Shown here: positions 25,657-34,053 of the stretch, piece by piece | Numbering within the stretch: position 1 is the first letter of the stretch | Layout: every line of letters starts with the position of its first letter | Source of the DNA: Deltaproteobacteria bacterium | Lineage (GTDB): Bacteria; Myxococcota_A; UBA9042; PHBI01 | Assembly: GCA_020632715.1 (NCBI GenBank) | Contig: JACKFA010000006.1 | Span: forward strand, 310,001-374,000 | Direction of reading: 5' to 3' | Length of the DNA stretch: 64,000 bases | The notes under the pieces: model-generated | Told to the model about the DNA's origin: nothing | Databases searched by the model: none | The model's input: the letters and a program-made list of their open reading frames with translations, nothing else | Made by a program: the position numbers and the translations under genes

Positions 25657-26862
25657 ATGACGACGATCCAACGCCCACGCCCCGGGGCCGCGCCCCTCCC
25701 CGTCATCTCCCCCGACTCCGGCTTCGACGGCTGCTTCCGCGCGGTCCCCGTCGCGCTCGTCGTCTGGGGCATCGACGGCCGCGTCATCGACGTGAACGAC
25801 GCCGCTATCGCGCTCCTCGCGTGCACGCGCGAGCAGGCCATCGGCGCCCGCGTGAACGCCTTCTGGCCGGCCCCGCGCCACGTCCTCCCGAACGACCCCG
25901 GCGCCGAGCACGACCTCCGCCGCGCCTCGGGCGAGCACGTCCCCGTGCTCGTCTCGACCGCCGCCATCGCGCACTGCGGCGCGCCGTGCCGGATCTCGGT
26001 CGTCCACGACCTCCGCGACAGGAAGCGCCTCGAGCTCGACCTCCTGCAGGCGCGCAAGCTCGAGGCCGTCGGCCAGCTCGCCGCCGGCGTCGCCCACGAG
26101 CTCAACACGCCCATCCAGTTCGTCTCCGACAACCTCCACTTCCTGCGCGACGCCTTCGGCGACCTCCTGAAGGCCGTCGACGCCCTCGCGGCCGCCGCCG
26201 CGGACGGCGCGCCCGCCTCCGCGCGCGAGATCGCCGCCCAGGCCGCGCTCGCCGACAACGAGGTCGACTACCTCCGCGAGGAGACCCCGGACGCCATCGC
26301 GCGCAGCCTCGGCGGGCTCGACCGCGTCGCCGCCATCGTGCGCGCGCTCAAGGCCTTCGCGCACCCGCGCGCCGGCACCCACGCGACCGATCTCCACGCC
26401 GAGATCGAGACGACCCTCGTCATCGCGAAGAACGAGTACAAGTACGTCGCCGACGTCGTGACCGAGTTCGGCGAGCTCCCGAAGGTCCGGGCGAACGCGA
26501 ACCAGCTGAACCAGGTCTTCCTGAACCTCATCGTGAACGCCTCGCACGCCATCCACGACGCGGGGCGCGGGCGCGGCACCATCACCATCTCGACCCGGCG
26601 CGACGGCCCGGATCACGTCGTCGTCGCCTTCGCCGACACGGGGGCCGGCATTCCCGAGGCCGTGCGCGAGCGCATCTTCGAGCCCTTCTTCACCACGAAG
26701 GAGGTCGGGCGCGGCACGGGGCAGGGGCTCTCGCTCTCGCACCACATCGTCGTCGAGGAGCACGGCGGGACGCTCACCTTCGAGACCGAGCCCGGCCGCG
26801 GGACGACCTTCTTCATCCGGCTCCCCGTCGCCTCGAAGCGCGTGCCGGAGACGCGGTTTTGA
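25657..26862 (+). CDS. Cytoplasmic PAS-domain sensor histidine kinase
   Basis: 401 residues without membrane segments. A PAS-like domain (~22-120; VVWGIDGRVIDVNDAAIALL) is followed by a HisKA-type helix pair with His147 in GVAHELNTPIQFVSDN. A long helical insert (~165-215) separates it from the ATPase domain: NLIVNASHAIHDAG, DTGAGIPEAVRERIFEPFF and GRGTGQGLSLSHHIV. The His motif HELNTP and the insert are typical of kinases that pair with REC-HDOD regulators. The next gene is exactly that, with a TTG start overlapping this stop (TTGA at 26859-26862), so the two form a coupled pair. Confidence 0.9.
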   Translation: MTTIQRPRPGAAPLPVISPDSGFDGCFRAVPVALVVWGIDGRVIDVNDAAIALLACTREQAIGARVNAFWPAPRHVLPNDPGAEHDLRRASGEHVPVLVSTAAIAHCGAPCRISVVHDLRDRKRLELDLLQARKLEAVGQLAAGVAHELNTPIQFVSDNLHFLRDAFGDLLKAVDALAAAAADGAPASAREIAAQAALADNEVDYLREETPDAIARSLGGLDRVAAIVRALKAFAHPRAGTHATDLHAEIETTLVIAKNEYKYVADVVTEFGELPKVRANANQLNQVFLNLIVNASHAIHDAGRGRGTITISTRRDGPDHVVVAFADTGAGIPEAVRERIFEPFFTTKEVGRGTGQGLSLSHHIVVEEHGGTLTFETEPGRGTTFFIRLPVASKRVPETRF

Positions 26863-28034
26863 CGACCATCCTCTTCGTCGACGACGACCGCGACGTGCTC
26901 GACGGCATGCGCCGCCGCTTCCGGCGCGCGCGCTCCGACTGGGAGCTCGCCTTCGCGGGCGGCGGCCAGGAGGCCCTCGACCTGCTCGGCCACGAGCCCG
27001 TCGACGTCATCGTCAGCGACATCCGCATGCCCGGGGTCGACGGCATCGCGCTCCTCCAGCGCGTGCGTGAGACGCACCCGGACATCGCCCGCATCGTGCT
27101 CACCGGCTACGCCGAGCCCGCGCAGGAGCGCGCCGCCTTCGCGGTGTGCCACCGCTTCCTCCCGAAGCCCTGCGACCCCGACGTCCTCGTCGCGACCATC
27201 GACCAGGCGTGCCAGGTGCGGGCGCTCCTCACCGACGGCACGATCCGCGGGCTCGTCGGGAGCCTCGAGCGCCTCCCGAGCCTGCCGAGCGTCTTCATGC
27301 GGGTGCGCGCGCAGCTCGACGACGACCGCAGCGACGCCGCGTCGGTCGCCGGGGTCATCGAGGAGGACACGGTGCTCGCGGCGACGGTGCTGCGGGCGGC
27401 GAACTCGGCCCTCTTCGCGCCGGCGAACCCGATCCAGCGCGTGCGCGACGCGGTGAGCTACCTCGGGCGGCGCATGATCGGGCACATCGTGCTCGGGGCG
27501 ACGTCCGTCGACCAGTTCGCGAAGCTCGGCGTGCCGAGCTACTTCCTGCGCGGCTTCCAGGCGCACTCGGCGGCGACGGCGGACCTCGCGGGGCGGCTCG
27601 TGCCGAAGGGCGCGCGCGACGACGCCTTCGCGGCGGGGCTGCTCCACGACATCGGGCAGCTCGTGTTGATGGTGACGCTCGGCGACCGCTACGAGGAGAT
27701 CGTCGACGCGGCGCACGAGAAGCGGAAGCCGCTCGTCGAGGTGGAGCTCGAGGCGCTGGGGGCGACGCACGATCAGGTCGGGGCCTATCTCCTCGGCCTC
27801 TGGGGGCTCCCGTGGAGCATCATCGCCGCGGTCGCGGGGCACCACGGTGGCGGCGCGCTCAGCGCGGCGCCGGTGGACGCGGCGACGGCGCGGGCGGCGC
27901 GGATCGCCGAGCTCGTGACGGCGACGAAGGCCGGGAAGGCCGTGCATCACGGCGCCTTCGAGGAGCTCGATCTCACGCGCGAGGAGCGCGTGACCATCGA
28001 GCGGTGGCGGGCCTCGTTCCGGGGCGGGATCTGA
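26859..28034 (+). CDS. Response regulator with HDOD output domain
   Basis: 391 residues from TTG 26859, which has a GGAG site at 26847-26850 and overlaps the kinase stop. The receiver domain (~1-125) has acidic FVDDDRD, phospho-Asp54 in VSDIRMPGVDG, then TGYAEP and the Lys in LPKPCDP. The HDOD domain (~135-335) has LPSLPSVFMRV, RAANSALFAPANPI, AVSYLGRRMIGHIVL and GLLHDIGQLVLM. Most HDOD domains lack full HD metal-binding function, although HDIG-like HDIGQ is present here. HDOD proteins act in c-di-GMP and stress signalling in several bacteria. The paired upstream kinase is the likely phosphodonor. Confidence 0.9.
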   Translation: MTTILFVDDDRDVLDGMRRRFRRARSDWELAFAGGGQEALDLLGHEPVDVIVSDIRMPGVDGIALLQRVRETHPDIARIVLTGYAEPAQERAAFAVCHRFLPKPCDPDVLVATIDQACQVRALLTDGTIRGLVGSLERLPSLPSVFMRVRAQLDDDRSDAASVAGVIEEDTVLAATVLRAANSALFAPANPIQRVRDAVSYLGRRMIGHIVLGATSVDQFAKLGVPSYFLRGFQAHSAATADLAGRLVPKGARDDAFAAGLLHDIGQLVLMVTLGDRYEEIVDAAHEKRKPLVEVELEALGATHDQVGAYLLGLWGLPWSIIAAVAGHHGGGALSAAPVDAATARAARIAELVTATKAGKAVHHGAFEELDLTREERVTIERWRASFRGGI

Positions 28035-28057
28035 CGGCGGTCGCCGCGCCCGAGGAT

Positions 28058-28085
28058 CGACTCCGCGGCGGCTTCCGGCTAGGCT
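28058..28085 (+). promoter_or_regulatory. Possible sigma70-type promoter for the Uma2 gene
   Basis: TCGACT, 16 bp, TAGGCT, ending 7 bp before ATG 28093. A transcript from here would be nearly leaderless. Weak call. Confidence 0.3.
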
Positions 28086-28092
28086 CAACACG

Positions 28093-28716
28093 ATGACGCA
28101 CGCCTACGAGACCGACCCGGGACCGAGCTACGCCGACATCGAGGCGCTCCCGCCGAACGTGGTCGGCGAGATCCTCGCCGGGGAGCTCGTCGTCAGCCCT
28201 CGACCCGCGACGCCGCACGCTCGCGCGAGCTCGACGTTGGGTTTTCTACTCGGCCCCGCATTCGAGCTGGGGACCTCTGGGCCCGGCGGCTGGCACATCC
28301 TCGACGAGCCCGAGCTCAGCCTCGGCGTCGATCCCGGCTTCGATCCGGTCGTCCCCGACCTCGCCGGCTGGCGCGTCGAGACGCTGCCCGAGGTGCCGAG
28401 CGTCGCGCAGATGAAGGTCGCGCCCGACTGGGTCTGCGAGGTGCTCTCGCCCCGCACGCAGCGCGCCGATCGCGTCCTGAAGCTCCCGTTCTACGGGCGC
28501 GCGGGCGTCGCCCACGTCTGGCTCGTAGACCCCGTCGCCGAGACGCTCGAGGTCTACGAGAACCGCGGCGGCGCCTGGTTCCTCGCGGGCGCCCACAGCG
28601 AGGACGACGTCGTCCGCGCGGTCCCCTTCGACGCGGTCCCCCTCGCGCTGTCCTGGCTCTGGGGGCGGAAGCCGCCGGAGCCCGCGGCCGCGACCGACAC
28701 CGCGTCGGAGTCGTAG
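28093..28716 (+). CDS. Uma2 family (DUF820) putative endonuclease
   Basis: 207 residues. PD-(D/E)xK-fold family widespread in cyanobacteria and myxobacteria. Motifs: PPNVVGEILAGELVVSPRPA with the family's helix and first acidic residue, LDEPELSLGV, PDLAGWRVETLPE carrying the catalytic-type Asp, and WVCEVLSPRTQRADRVLKL with the E-x-hydrophobic pattern and downstream Lys, then VAHVWLVDPVAETLEVYE. Substrate is unknown; family members are often found as single genes without a partner. It ends two bases from the convergent gene. Confidence 0.85.
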   Translation: MTHAYETDPGPSYADIEALPPNVVGEILAGELVVSPRPATPHARASSTLGFLLGPAFELGTSGPGGWHILDEPELSLGVDPGFDPVVPDLAGWRVETLPEVPSVAQMKVAPDWVCEVLSPRTQRADRVLKLPFYGRAGVAHVWLVDPVAETLEVYENRGGAWFLAGAHSEDDVVRAVPFDAVPLALSWLWGRKPPEPAAATDTASES

Positions 28717-28718
28717 AG

Positions 28719-29306
28719 CTAGTCCCTCTCGCGCCGCGGCGGGCCGAGGATGACCGTGGCGTCTCCCGGGGCCCCCTCGGGCTCTCGGCGCGACGCCCTG
28801 CCGATCACCACGGTGGCGTCGGGGTCGTCGGGGCCACGCAGGTCCTCCGGCCGCCCGAGCACGGTCGTCCCGCCGTCCTCGACCTCGTCCGCGCCCCGGC
28901 GCGGCCGCCGGAGATCGAACAGGATCGTCGTGTCGCCGCTCGCGTCCCGCGGCTCGCGCCGGGCCGGCTCCCGCGCCGGCCGCTCGCGCCGGTGGTCGAC
29001 CTCGAAGCTCACGCGGTCGGGATCGGGCCGGTTGCGATCGCGCCTGGCCTTCCGCCCGACGCCGCCGAGGTCCATCGTGTGGTCGGGGCTGAAGAAGCTG
29101 TCCGGATCGGCCACCTCGGGCGGCCGCAGCGGCTCCACCTCGATCGTCCGGTGCCAGGGCTCATCGGTCGCCTCGGGCTCCGTCTCCGTCGCCGCGACCG
29201 GCGGCCGGTGGCCCGGCTTCGGCGCGAAGAGCCCGCGCGGCGCCGGCCGCCGCGGCCGCCCGCGGTCGTCGCCGCCGCTCCCATCGTCATCACCACGTGT
29301 TGCCAT
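28719..29306 (-). CDS. Uncharacterised Arg/Asp-rich protein with four Thr-hydrophobic motifs
   Basis: 195 residues, largely disordered by composition (Arg, Asp, Pro). No domain recognised. The C-terminal half has four related short motifs spaced through it: DTTILFDLRR, GTTVLGRPEDLRG, DATVVIGRASRR and DATVILGPPRRE, i.e. [DG]-[TA]-T-[IV]-[VIL]-[LIF]-[GD] followed by Arg. Such Thr sites resemble short phospho-Thr peptides read by FHA domains, and two FHA proteins lie at 52.5-56 kb, but that link is inference. The start is the Met at 29306 (ATGGCAACACG on the minus strand); longer frames upstream are Arg-rich noise. Confidence 0.6.
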   Translation of the reverse strand: MATRGDDDGSGGDDRGRPRRPAPRGLFAPKPGHRPPVAATETEPEATDEPWHRTIEVEPLRPPEVADPDSFFSPDHTMDLGGVGRKARRDRNRPDPDRVSFEVDHRRERPAREPARREPRDASGDTTILFDLRRPRRGADEVEDGGTTVLGRPEDLRGPDDPDATVVIGRASRREPEGAPGDATVILGPPRRERD

Positions 29307-29362
29307 GGCGACCAGACTACGGGCTTCGCCGCCCCGCGTCGACCGCCGGGTCCCGCCCGCGG

Positions 29363-30496
29363 CTACCCCTCGGACTGCCGCCCCACGGGCGGCGGCGGCG
29401 CCGGCTTCCCGACGAGGTAACCCTGCAGGAGCTCGACGCCGAGCTCGCGCAGCGTCTCGCGCTCCCCGTCGGTCTCGACGCCCTCGCCGAGCACCATCAC
29501 GCCGAGATCCTTGCACAGGTGGATCATCGATCGCACCGTCCGCTGCTGGACGTCCGACTTGTCGATGCCCCGCACCATGTCCATGTCGAGCTTCGCGACG
29601 TCGGGGCGGAGCGTCGCGAACGCCGTGAACCCGGCCGAGCCCGCGCCGAAGTCGTCGAGGGCGAGCATGAAGCCCATCTCGCGGAGTCGCGCGATGCGCC
29701 CCTCGAGGTCGACGATGCTGCGGAGCGGCGCGCGCTCGGTGATCTCGAGCACGACGCGCGAGGCCACGCGCGAGAGGGGCGAGGCGTCGTCGTAGAGCTC
29801 GGCGTCGCCGAGGCTCGACGGCTCGACGTTGACGAAGAGCTTGAGCCCCGCCGGCAGCTGCGAGGCGAGGAGCGCCGCGTTGGCCCGCACGGCGCGCTCG
29901 AGCTCGGTCGTCCGGTGCAGCTCGTGGGCGGACTCGAAGAGCTCGAGCGGGCCGCGGAAGGTGCCGTGCGGCACGCGCGCGAGCGCCTCGTAGGCGAAGA
30001 GGGTCCCGTCCGGCCGGACGATCGGCTGCATCGCGAGCCAGAGCCCGCCGAGCGCCGAGCCGAACGTGGAGTTGGTCGACTGCCGGGCGTGCTCGCGCTG
30101 CTCGTGCTCCGCCCAGGCGAGGTAGCGGTCGCGGGCGGTCAGGGCCTCGGTGAGGCAGCTCTCGAGCTCGTCCGGGGGGCAGGGCTTCCGGAGGAAGCGG
30201 AAGATCTCGGCGCGGTTGATGGCGGACTGCGCGACGTCGAGGTCCCCGTGCCCGGTGAGGAGGATCCGCGTGACGTCGGGCTTCTCGGTGCGCAGCTCCG
30301 AGAGGAAGCTGGACCCGCTCATGTCCGGCATCCTCTCGTCGGACACGACGACGTGCACCTCCTCGCGGGCGAGCACGGTGCGCGCGTCCTCGACGGAGTT
30401 CGCCGTGACGACGCGGAAGCTGGCCTTCCGGAGCGCGCGCGCGACCCCGCGCGTGAGCTCGGGTTCATCGTCGAGGAAGAGGACGGTCGGCAACAT
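29363..30496 (-). CDS. Response regulator with EAL domain (c-di-GMP phosphodiesterase)
   Basis: 377 residues. The receiver domain (~1-120) has acidic FLDDEPE, phospho-Asp53 in VSDERMPDMSG, then TGHGD and the Lys in LRKPCPP. The EAL domain (~150-370) keeps its catalytic set: YEALARVP, LFVNVEPSSL, VLEITERAP, LALDDFGAGSAG, AKLDMDMVRGID, LGEGVETDGE and QGYLVGKP. It should hydrolyse c-di-GMP when activated by phosphorylation. No kinase is adjacent; the kinases in this window are candidates but not demonstrated. Start at ATG 30496; a longer frame upstream is unlike coding sequence. Confidence 0.92.
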   Translation of the reverse strand: MLPTVLFLDDEPELTRGVARALRKASFRVVTANSVEDARTVLAREEVHVVVSDERMPDMSGSSFLSELRTEKPDVTRILLTGHGDLDVAQSAINRAEIFRFLRKPCPPDELESCLTEALTARDRYLAWAEHEQREHARQSTNSTFGSALGGLWLAMQPIVRPDGTLFAYEALARVPHGTFRGPLELFESAHELHRTTELERAVRANAALLASQLPAGLKLFVNVEPSSLGDAELYDDASPLSRVASRVVLEITERAPLRSIVDLEGRIARLREMGFMLALDDFGAGSAGFTAFATLRPDVAKLDMDMVRGIDKSDVQQRTVRSMIHLCKDLGVMVLGEGVETDGERETLRELGVELLQGYLVGKPAPPPPVGRQSEG

Positions 30497-30656
30497 GCGG
30501 GGGCCCCGGGTCGGTGGGGAGGCGCGACGCGGTCGCGGGCGGCGCGCGGCGCGGTCACCTCCACAACGGCCCATCCCACAGCGGACTTGAGGGCTTTCCG
30601 CGGCTCTCCGGGCGGTCGATCGCGCTCGCGGAGCGCGCGCCGTCGCGCCCGCCCCG

Positions 30657-30686
30657 TTGCGCGTCGGCACGCTCCCTCGGTAGCCT
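30657..30686 (+). promoter_or_regulatory. Sigma70-type promoter for the barrel protein
   Basis: TTGCGC (30657-30662), 18 bp, TAGCCT (30681-30686). The TSS would lie about 25 bp before the ATG at 30720. Confidence 0.45.
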
Positions 30687-30719
30687 GTCGGTTACGACCC
30701 CAGCCGGAGCCCGACCGTC

Positions 30720-31832
30720 ATGCGCCTCGCCTCAGCCACCGCCCGCCTCGCCCTCGTCGCCTCGCTCCTCGTCGGAGGCGCCGGCGTCTCCCGCGCCGAC
30801 ACGAGCGACGAGCTCTACAACCTCGTCCGCGACGACCTCACCGCCCTCGGCGTCAACCTGCCGGTGTGGATGTCGCAGCACCTGCCGGGGGTCATGGGAT
30901 CGTCCGGCCTCGGCGCCGGCATCGAGCTCTCGGACAGCTCGGGCGGCTTCAGCCTCGGCGTGGTCGCGCGCATGGGGCTCCTGAACAACTTCAAGGACGT
31001 GGGCTACGGGCTCGAGCTCATCGACATCCGGTCGGAGATGCCGGACCTCGTGCCGTGGCCGCAGATCGGCATCGTGGCGGGCTTCTCGCTCGGCCACGGG
31101 CTCGAGCTCGGGGCGGACATCGAGTTCATCCCGGACATGGACATCGCGGGGGACAACGTCGACCTGCACGCCGGGCTCATCTCGGTCGCGGGCTCGCTCC
31201 GCTGGCGCGCGAACCACGCCGAGGGGCTCGTCCCCGCCGTGATCCTCGGCGTGGGGCTCGGCTACTATGGCGGCACGTTCGAGCTCGGCGCGCACTACGA
31301 GTCGGGCTACTCGGAGACGGTCGACGGGCACACGGCGGTCGGCACCTACACGGCGAACGCGGCGCCGGGGACGTCGTGGCACATCTTCCAGGTCGCGCCG
31401 GAGCTGCGGATCGCGTGGGACATCGGCGGGGTGTTCCGGCCGTATCTCGGCTTCGGCGTGGGTTTCTCGTTCGGCAACGTGGCCGACCACGCGCACGTCA
31501 GGGCGACGCTGACGGTCGACACCATCGACGGGCAGCCGGTGAACCAGGACCCGATCGTCTACGACGACGACATCGTGCTGTTCGAGACGAGCCCGGCGCT
31601 CTACACGCTGCGTCCGCACGTCGGCTTCGACCTCGTGCTCGGGATCTTCGCGCTGACGGTGCAGGCGGAGCTCGCGGTCATGGGCGCGGACAAGATCGAC
31701 GGGAACTTCTCGAGCGCGGCGGGCACCTTCGACGTGCAGGACGACAACTACCTCTACTCGAAGTCGAGCGAGGGCTCGCAGTCGAACGCGGCGGCGATCC
31801 TGAGCGTCGCGGCGCGGTTCCAGTTCGAGTAG
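30720..31832 (+). CDS. Predicted outer-membrane beta-barrel protein
   Basis: 370 residues. A signal peptide (LASATARLALVASLLVGGAG, cleaved near SRA-D) precedes a short helical segment (DELYNLVRDDLTALGVNL), then a run of amphipathic strands: FSLGVVARMGLLNNF, IGIVAGFSLGHGLELGADI, LGVGLGYYGGTFELGA, ELRIAWDIGGVFRPYLGFGV, VGFDLVLGIFALTVQAELAV. It ends AARFQFE, close to the aromatic end expected of a barrel. The fold class is clear, the family and substrate are not. It is transcribed divergently from the EAL gene, 223 bp apart, so a shared regulatory region is possible. Confidence 0.7.
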   Translation: MRLASATARLALVASLLVGGAGVSRADTSDELYNLVRDDLTALGVNLPVWMSQHLPGVMGSSGLGAGIELSDSSGGFSLGVVARMGLLNNFKDVGYGLELIDIRSEMPDLVPWPQIGIVAGFSLGHGLELGADIEFIPDMDIAGDNVDLHAGLISVAGSLRWRANHAEGLVPAVILGVGLGYYGGTFELGAHYESGYSETVDGHTAVGTYTANAAPGTSWHIFQVAPELRIAWDIGGVFRPYLGFGVGFSFGNVADHAHVRATLTVDTIDGQPVNQDPIVYDDDIVLFETSPALYTLRPHVGFDLVLGIFALTVQAELAVMGADKIDGNFSSAAGTFDVQDDNYLYSKSSEGSQSNAAAILSVAARFQFE

Positions 31833-32134
31833 CGGCGAGCGCTGCGACCGCGGACGCGGAGACGTCGTCGGGAACGTGACCACGGAGACACGGAGACACG
31901 GAGGGAGCAGCCGGGAGAGCGACCGCGGGGGCGCGAGGCTCTGTCCGGGTCCTCGGCGCCGACGGAGCGTGACCACGGAGACACGGAGACACGGAGGGAG
32001 CAGCCGGGAGAGCGATCGCGGGGCGCGAGGCTCTGTCCGGGTCCTCGGCGCCGACGGAGCGTGACCACGGAGACACGGAGACACGGAGGGAAGGCGGAGA
32101 GGAGGGCGCCCCGGACCCCGGTCAACGCCCCGGC
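31833..32134. other. Intergenic region filled by a tandem CACGGAG repeat
   Basis: 302 bp between the barrel gene and the convergent lipoprotein gene. Nearly all of it is the 2.3-copy tandem repeat described separately; nothing else is evident. Confidence 0.7.
31875..32090. repeat. Tandem repeat, ~92-bp unit x 2.3, CACGGAG family
   Basis: Units start at 31875, 31968 and 32060, each with CGTGACCACGGAGACACGG. The two full units are 93 and 92 bp and differ mainly by one G. The third is cut after the purine-rich head. Confidence 0.85.
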
Positions 32135-33175
32135 CTAAGGCCACTCCGGCGGCGCCGGGAGCGCCTCGAGGCGGTGCGTGCCCACGACGCCCTTCATGTC
32201 GTCGGGCACCTTCGTCTTCGAGCTCACCGCGACCGCGCCGTCGGCCGCGACCGTCATCGCGAACGCGAACATCTCCCGCGTGGCCTTCGGGCCGTCGGGG
32301 CCGCCGCCGTCGGAGTCCTCGGTCTTCGGGCTGAACCAGTACTTCAGCGGCACCGCGTGGCAGGCGCCGTCGGCGCCGCCGCAGAGGAACTCCGTCCGCC
32401 ACCACTGGGTCCCGGCGTCGGGCGCGGCGTCGACCTGCATCACGTCGAGCCACACCCACGGCCCGAGCGCCCCGAAGTCGTGGGTCCCGTGCGCGATGAC
32501 GCCCACCGAGCGGAGCTGGCGCGTGCCCATGCCGCCGACCTCGCCGTCGCCGACCTTGACCCGGATCTCCCACGCCGCGCCCGCCTTCTGCGTGACGACG
32601 TACATCGACTGCGTCGGCCCCGGGATCTCGCCCTCGTCGCAGTCGAGGATCGCGACCCGCGCGAACGGCGCCGTCGCCGCGGCCGCCTCCGGCGCCGTGT
32701 AGAGGATCCGCAGCGCGCACCGCGCGAGCCCCTCCTCCCCGTCACACGACTCCTCGGAGAGCCCCTCGCTGCAGAGCGCCTTGTCGACCTTCTCCGTCGG
32801 GAGCTTCGTCAGGTCGAGCGGCTCCGACGCCTTCGGCCCCGCGTCCACGGCGAAGACCGCGGCGCCACCGTCGTCAGCGGCAGCCGCCGCGCCAGCGTCC
32901 GCTTCGGGCTCGGGCGCGGCCGCCGCGCTCGCGTCCGCCTCGGCAGCCGGCGCCGTGGCGCTCGCGTCCGCCTCGGGCTCGGGCTCGGGCGCAGGCGCGG
33001 CGCTCGTGTCCGCCTCGGGCTCGGGCGCCGAGGCCGTGTCCGCCTCGCTCGTCGCCGTCTCGGCGGGCGCCGGCGGCGTCTCCACGGGGGGCGGCGCGGG
33101 CGCCGGCCCCGCCTCCTTCTTCGAGCACCCGAGCAACGACAGCGCAGCCACCGACACGAGAATCGAGGTCCTCAT
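32135..33175 (-). CDS. Lipoprotein with Ala/Pro/Glu-rich linker
   Basis: 346 residues. A lipobox (ALSLLGC, Cys17) after a short signal helix. Residues ~20-120 are low complexity (PAPAPEPEPEADAS repeats) and presumably extended. The rest (~130-346) is a globular domain with four Cys: ALCSEGLSEESCDGEEG, CALRILYTAP, ILDCDEGEIPG and EFLCGGADGACHAVPLKYW. No known family. The three or four Cys are likely disulfide-bonded outside the cytoplasm. The gene converges with the repeat region at 31.9-32.1 kb. Export and lipidation are well supported; function is unknown. Confidence 0.8.
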   Translation of the reverse strand: MRTSILVSVAALSLLGCSKKEAGPAPAPPPVETPPAPAETATSEADTASAPEPEADTSAAPAPEPEPEADASATAPAAEADASAAAAPEPEADAGAAAAADDGGAAVFAVDAGPKASEPLDLTKLPTEKVDKALCSEGLSEESCDGEEGLARCALRILYTAPEAAAATAPFARVAILDCDEGEIPGPTQSMYVVTQKAGAAWEIRVKVGDGEVGGMGTRQLRSVGVIAHGTHDFGALGPWVWLDVMQVDAAPDAGTQWWRTEFLCGGADGACHAVPLKYWFSPKTEDSDGGGPDGPKATREMFAFAMTVAADGAVAVSSKTKVPDDMKGVVGTHRLEALPAPPEWP

Positions 33176-33285
33176 CGCGAGCTCCTGGAAGGCGATGAGA
33201 CGACGTTATCACCGGCGTGATCGCGCGGGAAGGCGCCCGCGGACATCGCCTCCGCGCGACGGCGCGCGACCTGCGGAGCGCCCTC

Positions 33286-33885
33286 TCAGGGCCGGCAGAG
33301 CACGAAGTAGTTGTCCGTCAGCACGCCCTGGCGCCACGCGCGCCCGATCGTGACCCCGTCCGTGACCTTCCGCATCACGTCGATCATCTGCGAGTAGATG
33401 AAGCGCGCGAGGCCGTACTCGTTCGGGCGCACCGCCGGCCAGCCGAGCGGGAGCCGCGTCCCGAGCGGCGGCACCTCGTAGTAGTTGAACGCGAACCCGT
33501 CGTAGTCCTCGTGCCAGTAGGCCGTGAAGTAGCCGGGGCCCGTCGTCGAGAAGTTGTGCCAGTTGTGGTTGTAGCCGTAGAGGACGCCGTCGCGATCCTC
33601 CGCCCGGCAGAACCGCTTCTCGAAGTGGTTGAACGCCGGGAGCGAGTTCTTGCCCTTGTGGATCTCCTCGAGCCCGACGGGGGTCCCCGCCGCGACGAAG
33701 TCGTCCGGGCCGCACTCCTGACCGGCGCAGGCGTCCCAGAGGGCCTCCTGATCGCCCTTCCCGAGCGCGTGCACCGCGCGCACGCGCTTGTCGCCGGTGA
33801 GCGCCGCGAGCTCGGCCGCGATCTCGCGGCCCGTGCGCGGCTTCTTGAGGATCCCCGGGACACTGAAGGTGGTGAGCGTGCACAT
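33286..33885 (-). CDS. Uncharacterised 199-residue protein
   Basis: I do not recognise this protein. It has no signal peptide or membrane helix. Aromatic-rich stretches stand out: YGYNHNWHNFSTTGPGYF, YWHEDYDGFAFNYYE and GLARFIYSQMIDVMRK, along with a CAGQECG pair of Cys. Residues between show normal codon bias for this genome, so it is likely a real gene. Start at ATG 33885; a longer frame upstream runs into the aroA promoter region. It lies between the lipoprotein gene and divergent aroA, but no connection is evident. Confidence 0.7.
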   Translation of the reverse strand: MCTLTTFSVPGILKKPRTGREIAAELAALTGDKRVRAVHALGKGDQEALWDACAGQECGPDDFVAAGTPVGLEEIHKGKNSLPAFNHFEKRFCRAEDRDGVLYGYNHNWHNFSTTGPGYFTAYWHEDYDGFAFNYYEVPPLGTRLPLGWPAVRPNEYGLARFIYSQMIDVMRKVTDGVTIGRAWRQGVLTDNYFVLCRP

Positions 33886-34053
33886 GGCGCGCACGCTAGC
33901 AGGCTCGACGCTCCGGCGCGAGCCCCGAGCCTCGCGCGCCCTCGCGCGCGGTCCCTGCTTCACGCCGCCGCGTTCCTTGATAGAGTACCGACCCCGAGCG
34001 AGCCGCCGCGCGCCGCGACGCCCGCCCACGACCCCACGACCGGGACCGAGCCC

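Noticed and set aside
33886..34053. Sigma70 promoter for aroA around GATAGAGT (33979)
   Set aside because: A TAGAGT-like -10 exists but no acceptable -35 at the right spacing, so it was left out.
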